Assembly: GCA_948665105.1 (NCBI GenBank)
Contig: CAPNGW010000113.1
Span: forward strand, 1 to 7,410
DNA from: an uncultured Lachnospiraceae bacterium
Lineage (GTDB): Bacteria > Bacillota > Clostridia > Lachnospirales > Lachnospiraceae
Direction of reading: 5' to 3'
Length of the DNA stretch: 7,410 nt
Shown here: positions 1-6,528 of the stretch, piece by piece
Layout of the letters: each line of letters starts with the position of its first letter
How positions within the stretch are numbered: position 1 is the first letter of the stretch
Notes under the pieces: generated by a model
What the model was told of the DNA's origin: nothing
What the model saw: only the letters and a program-made list of their open reading frames with translations
Databases searched by the model: none
Made by a program: the position numbers and the translations under genes

Positions 1-1052
1 TTGAAGGATTACCGGGAGCCGTTAAGATTACCGGACAGCCAAAGATTTGGATGATGGTAGCATATTATGTGGTTCTGGTGGCGGCGCTTAAGCTGCTTCA
101 TTGGAGGAATTTAAGGGAAGGAGAGGACGCCTTGCAGGCAGGGGGAGGGATTACAGAAAGGAGGGCCAAGGCAGCTGTAGGATGGGCGGCAGTACCCTGG
201 ATTCGGAGAATTCTGCCTCTGGCTGTTGTCCTTGGGGCTTTGAGCATACTGGTATTTTACCGCCCCAATTTAGGGCTTCATGTCTGCTTTCTGGATGTGG
301 GCCAGGGAGACGGCATCTACATACAGGCTGAGAACGGCCATAGCTTTTTCATAGACGGTGGCAGTACCGATGAGAAGCAGGTGGGGGAATACCGGATTTT
401 GCCCTTCCTGAAATATCGCGGCGTGAAAAGGGTTGACGGCTGGTTTGTGTCCCATGCAGATAAGGACCATATTTCCGGCTTAAAGGAGGCGTGGGAGAGG
501 GGATTTCCCATTGCGCATCTGTTTCTCAGCCGGTGGATTCCCAGGGATGAGGCGTGGGAGGAGCTGTGTCAACTGGCTGAGCAGTACGGAACGGAGGTGA
601 TTTATCTTGAGGAGGGAGACATTGTGGAAAGCAAGGGGCTTACCCTCACCTGCATCTATCCATGGCAGGAGGAGGCTGACCGGAACGACGCTTCCATGGT
701 ATTGTACATGGATTCTCCCAATCTCACTGCCATATTCGGCGGGGATATTTCCACAGGGGCAGAAAAAAGGCTGGCAGAGCGCTACAGACAGGGGCAGGTG
801 GACTTATATAAGGCCAGCCACCATGGCTCCGACGGCTCCAACAGCGATGCTTTGCTGACTGCACTGAAGCCTGGTGCGGCCGTGGTATCCTGTGCCAGGA
901 AGAACAGCTACGGCCATCCGGGGGAGGAGGCCATAGAGCGGATAGAAGCCCAGAACAGCCGGATTTTTTATACCATGGAAGGCGGCCAGATTACAGTGGG
1001 CGGCGATGAGAAGGGAGTCTGGGTGAGGGAACAGTTGCAACAAGGCCGTTGA
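1..1052 (+). CDS. comEC: ComEC/Rec2 family DNA internalization protein, C-terminal part (5' end outside the window)
   Basis: The reading frame is open from base 3 to the TGA at 1050-1052, so the gene continues upstream of the window and the ATG at 51 is internal. About 349 codons are visible. The first residues (LPGAVKITG...) and a hydrophobic segment around 51-95 are the end of the competence (channel) domain. After a basic linker, a second hydrophobic helix (about 210-260) leads into a metallo-beta-lactamase-like domain. Its signatures are LDVGQGDG, IDGG, an HxDxDH motif (HADKDH, 453-470), FGGDIS and ASHHGSDGS (814-840), followed by NSYGHP. ComEC proteins form the inner-membrane channel that imports single-stranded DNA during transformation, and this domain is thought to be the nuclease that degrades the non-transported strand. 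All visible metal-binding motifs look intact, so the gene appears functional in the part seen. The sigma factor promoter starts within a few bases of the stop codon. Confidence 0.95.
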   Translation, partial: EGLPGAVKITGQPKIWMMVAYYVVLVAALKLLHWRNLREGEDALQAGGGITERRAKAAVGWAAVPWIRRILPLAVVLGALSILVFYRPNLGLHVCFLDVGQGDGIYIQAENGHSFFIDGGSTDEKQVGEYRILPFLKYRGVKRVDGWFVSHADKDHISGLKEAWERGFPIAHLFLSRWIPRDEAWEELCQLAEQYGTEVIYLEEGDIVESKGLTLTCIYPWQEEADRNDASMVLYMDSPNLTAIFGGDISTGAEKRLAERYRQGQVDLYKASHHGSDGSNSDALLTALKPGAAVVSCARKNSYGHPGEEAIERIEAQNSRIFYTMEGGQITVGGDEKGVWVREQLQQGR

Positions 1053-1057
1053 TTGAC

Positions 1058-1087
1058 TTGATATCTCATATTACGAAGGATTATAAT
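1058..1087 (+). promoter_or_regulatory. Sigma-A-type promoter of the sigma factor/DUF2461 unit
   Basis: A TTGATA -35 (1058-1063) and a perfect TATAAT -10 (1082-1087) are separated by 18 bp. Transcription would start near 1094, leaving a leader of about 80 nt. That leader contains a small hairpin, AGACAA (1134-1139) pairing with TTGTCT (1147-1152), just upstream of the ribosome binding site AGGAGG (1161-1166). The promoter begins six bases after the comEC stop. A TTGACT at 1053-1058 is an alternative -35, but its 23-bp spacing is too long. Confidence 0.7.
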
Positions 1088-1175
1088 AGAATCAGAGAGG
1101 ATTTAAATAAAAAATAAATTTTTTCTGTCACACAGACAAGGGTGCGTTGTCTAATTAAACAGGAGGTAAAAATCT

Positions 1176-2027
1176 ATGAATAATAAAACCAATGAAGAAT
1201 TACAGGCTTTCGTTGATAAAGCCACAGCAGGGGATAAAGAAGCCCTTGAAACCCTTGTCGCAGGTGTCCAGGACCTTGTATTTAATTTATCCCTGCGGAT
1301 GCTGGGCACATTTGCAGACGCCGAGGATGCTGCCCAGGACATTCTGCTGAAAATGATTACCCACCTGTCCTCTTTCAGAGGTGACAGCTCATTTACAACC
1401 TGGGTATTTCGCATTGCGGTGAATCATCTGAAAAACTATAAAAAGCATATGTTTGCCCACTATCCGTTGAGCTTTGAGTACTATGGGAATGATATTGAAA
1501 ACGGAAAAATAGAGGATGTGCCGGATTTAACCCAGAATGTGGAAAAGGATATTTTGGCGGAGGAGTTGAAAATGTCTTGCACCAATGTGATGCTGCAATG
1601 CCTTGATACGGAAAGCAGGTGCATCTTCATATTGGGCACAATGTTTAAGGTTGACAGCCGCATAGCAGGGGATATTTTGGAAATGAGCCCGGAAACGTAT
1701 CGTCAGCGGCTGTCCCGGATACGCAAAAAAATGGCAGATTTTCTAGGACAGTATTGCGGAGAATATGGCAGCGGAGGATGCAGATGTAAAGACAGGGTGA
1801 ATTATGCAATACAAAGCCATAGAATAAACCCGTTGCAGTTGGATTATATGAAGGCCACAGAAATTCCTGTTAAGACCATGCTTGATGTGAAAAGCGCTAT
1901 GGAGGATATTGACGATTTATCACAGGATTTTTCCTTCTGTAAGCCCTACCAATCCCCTGAACGCACGAAGCATATGATACAGGAATTTTTAGATTCCACC
2001 CAGCTTTCCATTATTAAGAATTCGTAA
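1176..2027 (+). CDS. ECF-like RNA polymerase sigma factor with cysteine-containing C-terminal extension
   Basis: This 283-residue protein starts at an ATG 9 nt after AGGAGG. Residues about 32-90 form sigma region 2 (DLVFNLSLRMLG, DAEDAAQDILLK, the SFRGDSSFTTWVFRIAVNHLKN stretch), which binds core polymerase and the -10 element. Residues about 130-190 form region 4 (SRIAGDILEMSPETYRQRLSRIRKKM), the helix-turn-helix that reads the -35. Classical ECF factors end here at roughly 160-200 residues. This one carries about 90 further residues that begin with a C194-x7-C202-x-C204 cluster followed by RVNYAIQSHRINP; another cysteine is at C255. The cluster could bind a metal or act as a redox switch, which is inference. 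No anti-sigma factor gene is adjacent, so the extension may itself control activity, as known for some ECF groups such as CorE. A DUF2461 gene follows 15 nt downstream, probably on the same transcript. The target regulon cannot be told from the sequence. Confidence 0.88.
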   Translation: MNNKTNEELQAFVDKATAGDKEALETLVAGVQDLVFNLSLRMLGTFADAEDAAQDILLKMITHLSSFRGDSSFTTWVFRIAVNHLKNYKKHMFAHYPLSFEYYGNDIENGKIEDVPDLTQNVEKDILAEELKMSCTNVMLQCLDTESRCIFILGTMFKVDSRIAGDILEMSPETYRQRLSRIRKKMADFLGQYCGEYGSGGCRCKDRVNYAIQSHRINPLQLDYMKATEIPVKTMLDVKSAMEDIDDLSQDFSFCKPYQSPERTKHMIQEFLDSTQLSIIKNS

Positions 2028-2042
2028 AGGAGATGACAGATT

Positions 2043-2726
2043 ATGAATACCCAGTTAATTATGGATTACTTATCGGCCTTGAGTATGAATAACAGCCGTG
2101 AATGGTATCATGCCAACAAGGAAGAGTACAAAAAAGCAAATGCTGAGTTTGAAGGACTGCTGCAGTCTTTGATGCTGGAAATCGGAAAGTTTGACAGCAG
2201 CATTTTACATAACAATCCCAAGGACCTTACCTTTAAGCTGGTAAGAGACACCCGCTTCAGTCGTGACAAATCACCCTACAATCCTGCCTTCCGCGCGCAT
2301 ATTTCCTCTAAGGGTAAGCTGCCTGTCCCTGTGGGATATTATCTTATGATAAAGCCCGGCAATCAGTCTTTTTTAGGAGGCGGCTTGTTTGCGGATATGT
2401 TCAAGGACGCAACAACGATGATACGGGATTATATTGCGCGAAATGGTGAGGAATGGGAAAGGATTATCCATGAGCCAGAGTTTGAAAAATATTTTACTGT
2501 GCAGGGAACAGCATTAAAGAATGTCCCTTCGGGATATGACAAGGAACATCCCCAAGGGGAATACTTAAAATGTAAGAGCTGGTATCTGGAATATCCGTTA
2601 AAGGATGAAGAATGGAAGGAGGCAGAAGCATTTCTTGCAAAGGCAGCAGAGCTTTTCCGAATCATGAAACCCTTTAACGATTATCTGAACAAGGCACTTA
2701 TGGGCTTTCAGATGCCGGCAAGGTAG
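2043..2726 (+). CDS. DUF2461 (TIGR02453) family protein
   Basis: This 227-residue protein is of the usual length for the DUF2461 family, whose biochemical role is unknown. The family is recognised from the N-terminal N-x-R-E-W-Y-x-x-N-K-x-E-Y stretch (residues 17-29) and the conserved core R68-D-T-R-F-S-R-D-K-S-P-Y-N (to residue 80) followed by FRAHIS. Further family-like segments are YYLMIKPGNQSFLGGGLF and the C-terminal YLKCKSWYLEYPL. No signal peptide or membrane segment is visible, so the protein is probably cytoplasmic. The ATG at 2043 is preceded by AAAGGAGA, and the gap to the upstream sigma factor stop is 15 nt, so the two are very likely co-transcribed from the promoter at 1058-1087. 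No convincing terminator follows it. Confidence 0.88.
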   Translation: MNTQLIMDYLSALSMNNSREWYHANKEEYKKANAEFEGLLQSLMLEIGKFDSSILHNNPKDLTFKLVRDTRFSRDKSPYNPAFRAHISSKGKLPVPVGYYLMIKPGNQSFLGGGLFADMFKDATTMIRDYIARNGEEWERIIHEPEFEKYFTVQGTALKNVPSGYDKEHPQGEYLKCKSWYLEYPLKDEEWKEAEAFLAKAAELFRIMKPFNDYLNKALMGFQMPAR

Positions 2727-2883
2727 CAAAATATAGAAAGGGATTTTAATCCGGCGTTGGGCGAAAAAGCTGTTCCTTAAGGCCAAATTGTGATATGCTT
2801 ATTACAGGTGTTGCCACTCCCAAGGATTTGCGGGGAATACACCGTCTACAAAACCGAAGAACGATAGGAGAACCCAAACCCAT
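2727..2883 (+). other. Intergenic region and holA leader with a weak hairpin
   Basis: No open frame with a ribosome binding site is seen here. A possible stem pairs GGTGT (2807-2811) with ACACC (2839-2843), with an inner TCCC (2818-2821) pairing GGGA (2833-2836). It lacks a T-run, so it does not look like a terminator. A TATGCT (2794-2799) could be a -10 element but has no good -35. The holA ribosome binding site AGGAG (2866-2870) lies 13 nt before the ATG, which is a rather long spacing. Confidence 0.35.
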
Positions 2884-3861
2884 ATGAAAACCATAGACGC
2901 AGACATCAAGGCTGGAGCCTTCGCCCCGGTCTATCTCTTATACGGTGAGGAGGCCTACTTAAAGAAGCAATACCGTGATAAGCTGCGAAATGCCCTTATC
3001 CCACCAGAGGACACCATGAACAGCGCTTCCTTTGAGGGCAAGGACATCCGTCCCGGAGAAATCATTGACCTGGCGGAAACCATGCCCTTTTTCGCAGACC
3101 GCCGCCTGATTCTTATTGAAAACAGCGGCCTCTTTAAGTCCGCCGGCGAGGAGCTGGCCGAATATATGAAAGCCATCTCACCCACGGCGGTATTTGTGTT
3201 CGTGGAGGAAGAGGTGGACAAACGCAGTAAAATGTTTAAAAATGTCAAGGCTGCAGGCCGGGTGGCAGAATTCACCAGGCAGAGTGAGCAGGTTCTGATT
3301 CAGTGGATTCTCACAAGACTAAAGCGGGAGCAGAAAAATATCACTCAGGCCACCATGCAGAAATTCCTGCAAACCACAGGCACCGACATGGAATACATCG
3401 ACAAGGAGCTGGAGAAGCTCTTATGCTATTGTATGGATAAGGACGTCATTGACCTTGGGGATGTGGAGTCCGTCTGCGTCCAGCAGACCACCAACAAAAT
3501 CTTTGATATGGTCAACGCCATCGCCGAGAAGAACCAGAAAAAAGCTCTGGATCTGTATTACGATTTGCTGGCGTTAAGGGAGCCTCCCATGCGGATTTTG
3601 TTCCTTATTGCCCGGCAGTTTCAAATTCTTTTACAGGTAAAGGAGTTAAGCGGCAAAGGCCACGATAACAAGTTTATTGCCCAGAAGGCTGGCGTTCCCG
3701 AATTTGCCTTAAGGCGCAGCCAGGGCCAGGCCAAAAGCTTCACCAGAGACCGGCTTCTTAAGGCCGTTACGGACTGCGTGGAGACCGAGGAGGCCGTGAA
3801 AACCGGTAATATGAACGACCGGATGGCGGTGGAGCTTTTGATTGTAAGGTACAGTGGGTGA
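2884..3861 (+). CDS. holA: DNA polymerase III subunit delta
   Basis: This 325-residue protein matches the delta subunit of the replicative clamp loader in length and in sequence. Delta opens the beta sliding clamp as part of the delta/delta'/tau-gamma complex in the cytoplasm. The N-terminus (FAPVYLLYGEEAYLKKQYRDKL, about residues 12-34) is the characteristic start of the AAA+-like domain, which in delta lacks a working ATP site. MPFFADRRLILIENSGLF (about 67-84) and the acidic FVFVEEEVDKRSKMFK follow. The middle helical lid region (TGTDMEYIDKELEKLLCY) and the C-terminal collar domain (FDMVNAIAEKNQKKALDLYYDLL, REPPMRILFLIARQF) are also typical. The start at 2884 places the conserved motif at the usual distance. 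holA often directly follows comEC in related genomes; here the sigma/DUF2461 pair lies between them. Confidence 0.96.
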   Translation: MKTIDADIKAGAFAPVYLLYGEEAYLKKQYRDKLRNALIPPEDTMNSASFEGKDIRPGEIIDLAETMPFFADRRLILIENSGLFKSAGEELAEYMKAISPTAVFVFVEEEVDKRSKMFKNVKAAGRVAEFTRQSEQVLIQWILTRLKREQKNITQATMQKFLQTTGTDMEYIDKELEKLLCYCMDKDVIDLGDVESVCVQQTTNKIFDMVNAIAEKNQKKALDLYYDLLALREPPMRILFLIARQFQILLQVKELSGKGHDNKFIAQKAGVPEFALRRSQGQAKSFTRDRLLKAVTDCVETEEAVKTGNMNDRMAVELLIVRYSG

Positions 3862-3928
3862 TATATATAACATACGGACTTGTGCGATGAGATTGTAAAC
3901 GAGGAAATCATTTACGCATAGACAACAT

Positions 3929-3960
3929 GGCGGCAGGGTGTGAAGGCTCTGTCGCCTTTA
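3929..3960 (+). terminator. Probable rho-independent terminator downstream of holA
   Basis: GGCGGCAG (3929-3936) pairs with CTGTCGCC (3949-3956) over 8 bp with one G-T wobble and a 12-nt loop, followed directly by TTTAT. The T-run is short, so efficiency may be modest. It lies between holA and the AT-rich LytTR cassette and would insulate the two. Confidence 0.5.
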
Positions 3961-4005
3961 TGCTGTATGTTGGTAGTTAAAAAATGTATTTCGGCTATAA
4001 GCACA

Positions 4006-4034
4006 TTCAATTATTGAGCGAATTTTGATATAAT
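4006..4034 (+). promoter_or_regulatory. Extended -10 promoter of the LytTR cassette with a palindrome over the -35
   Basis: TGATATAAT (4026-4034) is a perfect -10 with the TG extension. The best-placed -35 is the poor TTCAAT (4006-4011), 17 bp upstream, which suits a promoter needing an activator. An inverted repeat, TCAAT-T-ATTGA (4007-4017), covers the -35. Two similar octamers, AGCACATT (4000-4007) and AGCGAATT (4017-4024), start 17 bp apart. LytTR proteins usually bind direct repeats, so these are candidate autoregulatory sites (inference). Confidence 0.6.
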
Positions 4035-4056
4035 TTTTGCAAGGAGGGATGCCTTG

Positions 4057-4506
4057 ATGATAATTAAATTAGAACAGGATTTATCTTGTGCCGATATTGA
4101 AGTGATTATTAAATATGGCAAAGACAAAGAAAATCTCCAACGTATTGTAAAGCTGCTGAAATCCGTTGATATGCAGATTAAATGTGATAATGACGGTATA
4201 GAGCGAATGGTAAATGCCTCCGATATTTATTATATAGAAAGTGTCGATAAACAAATATTTGTCTATCTTGAAAAAGAAGTTTATCATACAGATTTCCGTT
4301 TATATCAGCTTATAGAGCAACTGAAAAAATATGGTTTTGTTCAAATCAGTAAATCGTGCATTTTAAATATACATTACATGGATAGTATTAAACCGATTTT
4401 TAATAGCAGGATGGAAGCAACACTAAAAAATGGTGAACGAGTTTATATTAACCGTAACTATTTAAGCGAAATAAAAAAAGCATTGAGAGGAGAAACAAGC
4501 ATATGA
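4057..4506 (+). CDS. LytTR-domain DNA-binding transcriptional regulator
   Basis: This 149-residue cytoplasmic protein carries a LytTR DNA-binding domain over about residues 46-147. The typical core is seen: DIYYIESVDKQIFVYL, VYHTDFRLYQLIEQL, FVQISKSCILNIHYMDSIKP and the basic RMEATLKNGERVYINRNYLSEIKKAL. There is no response-regulator receiver domain, so it is not a standard two-component regulator. The N-terminal 45 residues resemble the short regulatory segment of stand-alone LytTR proteins. An ATG at 4057 is preferred, 9 nt after AAGGAGG (4041-4047); a TTG at 4054 in the same frame is the alternative. Its end overlaps the next gene as ATGA (4503-4506), which implies translational coupling. 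This pairing with a DUF3021-like membrane protein is the layout of LytTR regulatory systems, in which the membrane partner inhibits the activator. The gene is clearly AT-richer than holA or ogt. Confidence 0.92.
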   Translation: MIIKLEQDLSCADIEVIIKYGKDKENLQRIVKLLKSVDMQIKCDNDGIERMVNASDIYYIESVDKQIFVYLEKEVYHTDFRLYQLIEQLKKYGFVQISKSCILNIHYMDSIKPIFNSRMEATLKNGERVYINRNYLSEIKKALRGETSI

Positions 4507-4895
4507 AAAAAGGTTTTATTAATATTTTTGCAACAACAGGACTTTCTTTGGTATTGCTTTCAATTATTGCAACTCTTTATGATGCGGAATTTCTTTGTGT
4601 TAAAACAGTTTTTCAAGTATTTTTGTTAAATGTTGTTGTACATTTGATACTTTTGTTAATGTGTAAAATCGAAATAAAGTATTTCGTAATTGAGATTGCA
4701 ATGGAAATTGTTTTGGCTGTCGCTTTATCACTGCTATTTGGAACAATCTTCAACTGGTATACAAGCACGCCGCTTTTGGTTCTTGTCCTAATGAGCATTG
4801 TAATATATGTAATCTCAATTGTTTTAAATATACTGCATATGAAACAAGAAGCAGATGAAATTAATAAACTTATCCAAATTATTAAAAAAGAGTAG
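4503..4895 (+). CDS. DUF3021-like membrane protein, probable partner of the LytTR regulator
   Basis: This 130-residue protein has four predicted membrane helices, around residues 7-24, 35-54, 60-82 and 90-112, and a charged cytoplasmic tail (HMKQEADEINKLIQIIKKE). Helix count, length, the NWYTSTPL segment before the last helix and the EIN-containing tail fit DUF3021. This family commonly sits directly after a stand-alone LytTR gene and, by analogy with the streptococcal HdrRM and BrsRM systems, may hold the regulator inactive at the membrane. The start ATG lies inside the last codons of the LytTR gene (4-bp overlap), with AGGAG at 4488-4492. The signal it senses is unknown. Confidence 0.8.
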   Translation: MKKGFINIFATTGLSLVLLSIIATLYDAEFLCVKTVFQVFLLNVVVHLILLLMCKIEIKYFVIEIAMEIVLAVALSLLFGTIFNWYTSTPLLVLVLMSIVIYVISIVLNILHMKQEADEINKLIQIIKKE

Positions 4896-4926
4896 AAAAT
4901 GTAACTTCGTAAAGGGGAATTATAAT

Positions 4927-5775
4927 ATGCTGAACAAGAAAAGCAAAATAATTTTTATTGTATTGCTAATCTATATTTTATGCTTTGCATTTCGTGGCTT
5001 TGAATATTTTGTATTACGAACAGACCAGACATTTTGGGGTGAGGCTTTCATTCACAAACTTGTAGGTATTATGATTTTTTATGCTGTTGCAAAAATATAT
5101 GGCATGAATCTAAAAGACATAGGATTTGAAAAAAATAGTGTATTACGCAATTTGCTTAAAGGACTTGGATTTGGGTTGTTAGTGTTTACAGTAGCCTATA
5201 TAGTTGAAATACTTATCCTTGTTATTCATAACAAATTTGCAATGGTTCAAATTTATGTAAGTGCTTATGCTATTGATGGAAATATTGGTAATCAGACAAC
5301 TTTAATTTTCTTTATTATTTGTATTATTGGTAATATCATCAATGTGATTATGGAAGAGGGCTTGTTTAGAGGGTTGTTTCTAAAAATGTTCGAACATAAA
5401 TATTCATTTATTGCAAGTGCGATAATCTCTTCTGGTTTATTTGGTATATGGCATATTATGGCTCCTATCAGAAGCTATTGCGATGGAATGATTGGGGTGA
5501 GTGGACTTCTTGCAAATATGATTATGCTGATAATTACTTCGGGCATTATTGGCTTTAAATTTTGTATTCTTACAAAAATGACAGGCAGTTTATATATGAG
5601 TATGAGCGACCATTTTGTAAACAACACAATTGTTAATATTTTTCACGTAATATCTGATACAGGCGTAGACGAACTACAGGTTGTGAGAATAGCAGTTGCC
5701 CAAAGCTTGTCATTTATCGTAGTGTTAATATATTATATGCGAAATTATAAAAGGAGATTAGAATATGAAAATTGA
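4927..5775 (+). CDS. CPBP family intramembrane glutamic protease
   Basis: This 282-residue polytopic membrane protein of the CPBP (Abi/Rce1-like) family has all three catalytic motifs: EExxxR at E143-E144...R148 (MEEGLFRGLF), FxxxH at F172...H176 (LFGIWH), and HxxxN at H229...N233 (SDHFVNN). Several further hydrophobic helices are present. Family members cleave substrates within the membrane and in Gram-positive bacteria are often linked to bacteriocin immunity or peptide maturation; the substrate here is unknown. The start at 4927 is chosen because AAAGGGGA (4911-4918) lies 8 nt upstream and the residues after it form the first helix. An upstream in-frame ATG at 4855 would overlap the previous gene by 41 bp and has no ribosome binding site. 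The gene follows the DUF3021-like gene by 31 nt, so it is probably the third gene of the LytTR operon. It is AT-rich like its partners. Confidence 0.92.
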   Translation: MLNKKSKIIFIVLLIYILCFAFRGFEYFVLRTDQTFWGEAFIHKLVGIMIFYAVAKIYGMNLKDIGFEKNSVLRNLLKGLGFGLLVFTVAYIVEILILVIHNKFAMVQIYVSAYAIDGNIGNQTTLIFFIICIIGNIINVIMEEGLFRGLFLKMFEHKYSFIASAIISSGLFGIWHIMAPIRSYCDGMIGVSGLLANMIMLIITSGIIGFKFCILTKMTGSLYMSMSDHFVNNTIVNIFHVISDTGVDELQVVRIAVAQSLSFIVVLIYYMRNYKRRLEYEN

Positions 5776-5849
5776 ATGGATACGCTGTCCTATTTGTGGT
5801 AACAAAAATTGAAGTAAGGGGTTTACAAGTAACCGTCATCAAAGAGCCC
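5765..5849 (+). pseudogene. Remnant of a cysteine-rich KTR domain gene
   Basis: An ATG at 5765, 7 nt after AAGGAGA (5751-5757), begins MKIEWIRCPICGNKN and stops at 5812. This is the recognisable start of the small cysteine-rich KTR proteins (usually near 60 residues, CPxCGNKTR then a second CPKC pair and a tail near VTVIKEPDA) found in many Firmicute conjugative elements. The tail survives in another frame as IEVRGLQVTVIKEP (about 5807-5848). The middle, including the second cysteine pair, is missing and the frame is shifted, so an internal deletion destroyed the gene. Similarity ends at about 5848. The start overlaps the CPBP stop, which places it in the same acquired unit. Identification rests on recall of the family sequence, not on a search. 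Confidence 0.75.
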
Positions 5850-5930
5850 ATATATATTACCCAAAATGGAGAGGGGGATTTGGTTATGACGTGTGAACGG
5901 CAGATATTTGAAAACAGGAGGGAACCAAGG

Positions 5931-6464
5931 ATGATTTATATTGATACGTACATATCACCCCTGGGCGATATGACCATGGCAGGCAGCGAAAGGGGAATCA
6001 CCGGACTGTGGTTTGACGGCCAGAAGTATTTTGGCGCAAATCTGCCGAAACATTATGAGGCAGAAAAACTCCCGGTTTTTGAGGAAGCAAAAAAATGGCT
6101 GGATTTGTATTTTCAGGGGAAAGAACCGGATTTTACGCCCCATATAGCCTTTTCGGATACCGAATTTCGCATGACAGTGTGGGAAATTCTGCTTACCATC
6201 CCTTATGGGCAGACCATAACCTATGGAGAAATAGCGGCCCGGGTCGCAAAAGAGAAGGGGATTCCACATATGTCAGCCCAGGCTGTGGGCGGCGCGGTGG
6301 GGCACAATCCCATTTCCATTATTGTTCCCTGCCACCGGTTGGTGGGCGCAAGCGGCAGTCTCACCGGTTATGCAGGCGGCGTTGATAAGAAAATTGAACT
6401 TTTGAAGCTGGAAAAAGTGGATGTATCTGAGCTTGTTATTCCCAAGAAGAGCACAGCGTTATAG
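5931..6464 (+). CDS. ogt: Methylated-DNA--protein-cysteine S-methyltransferase
   Basis: This 177-residue suicide DNA-repair protein transfers the methyl group from O6-methylguanine or O4-methylthymine to its own cysteine. The N-terminal domain starts with YIDTYISPLGDMTMAGSERGITGLWF, typical of the family. The C-terminal domain has the TIPYGQTITYGEIAARV DNA-binding region, SAQAVGGAVGHNPISIIVPCHRLVG with acceptor C134 in the PCHR motif, and the closing GSLTGYAGGVDKKIELLKLE. The position usually held by the arginine finger (ARAVG) is Q117 here, a change I believe also occurs in other clostridial members. The start at 5931 is preferred because AGGAGG (5916-5921) sits 9 nt upstream and the protein then begins as the family does. 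An ATG at 5886 would add 15 residues, and the frame is open back into the KTR remnant by chance. No convincing own promoter is visible. Base composition returns to that of the backbone. Confidence 0.95.
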   Translation: MIYIDTYISPLGDMTMAGSERGITGLWFDGQKYFGANLPKHYEAEKLPVFEEAKKWLDLYFQGKEPDFTPHIAFSDTEFRMTVWEILLTIPYGQTITYGEIAARVAKEKGIPHMSAQAVGGAVGHNPISIIVPCHRLVGASGSLTGYAGGVDKKIELLKLEKVDVSELVIPKKSTAL

Positions 6465-6481
6465 CAATAAGAAGAATAAAA

Positions 6482-6514
6482 AAGAACCCCCAACTGACGG
6501 GATTGGGGGTTCTT
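6482..6514 (-). terminator. Rho-independent terminator of rpsT, probably shared with ogt
   Basis: AAGAACCCCCAA (6482-6493) and TTGGGGGTTCTT (6503-6514) form a perfect 12-bp stem with a 9-nt loop. Read on the minus strand the stem ends in a run of six or more T residues, which is ideal for terminating rpsT. On the plus strand the T-run is poor (TTCTTG), so termination of ogt from the right would be weaker. Confidence 0.92.
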
Positions 6515-6528
6515 GTCCTGTTCATCTA

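Noticed and set aside
2955..3275. A 106-residue minus-strand open frame inside holA
   Set aside because: It is a shadow of the delta subunit frame, serine- and arginine-rich in the way antisense frames often are, with no initiation signal.
4855..4926. A 24-residue N-terminal extension of the CPBP protein
   Set aside because: It overlaps the DUF3021-like gene, is not preceded by a ribosome binding site, and the ATG at 4927 has one at good spacing.
5772..5930. An N-terminal extension of about 53 residues for Ogt running back into the CPBP stop region
   Set aside because: The extension encodes the tail of the broken KTR gene followed by unrelated residues, the first codons lack a proper ribosome binding site, and a strong AGGAGG precedes the family-like start at 5931.
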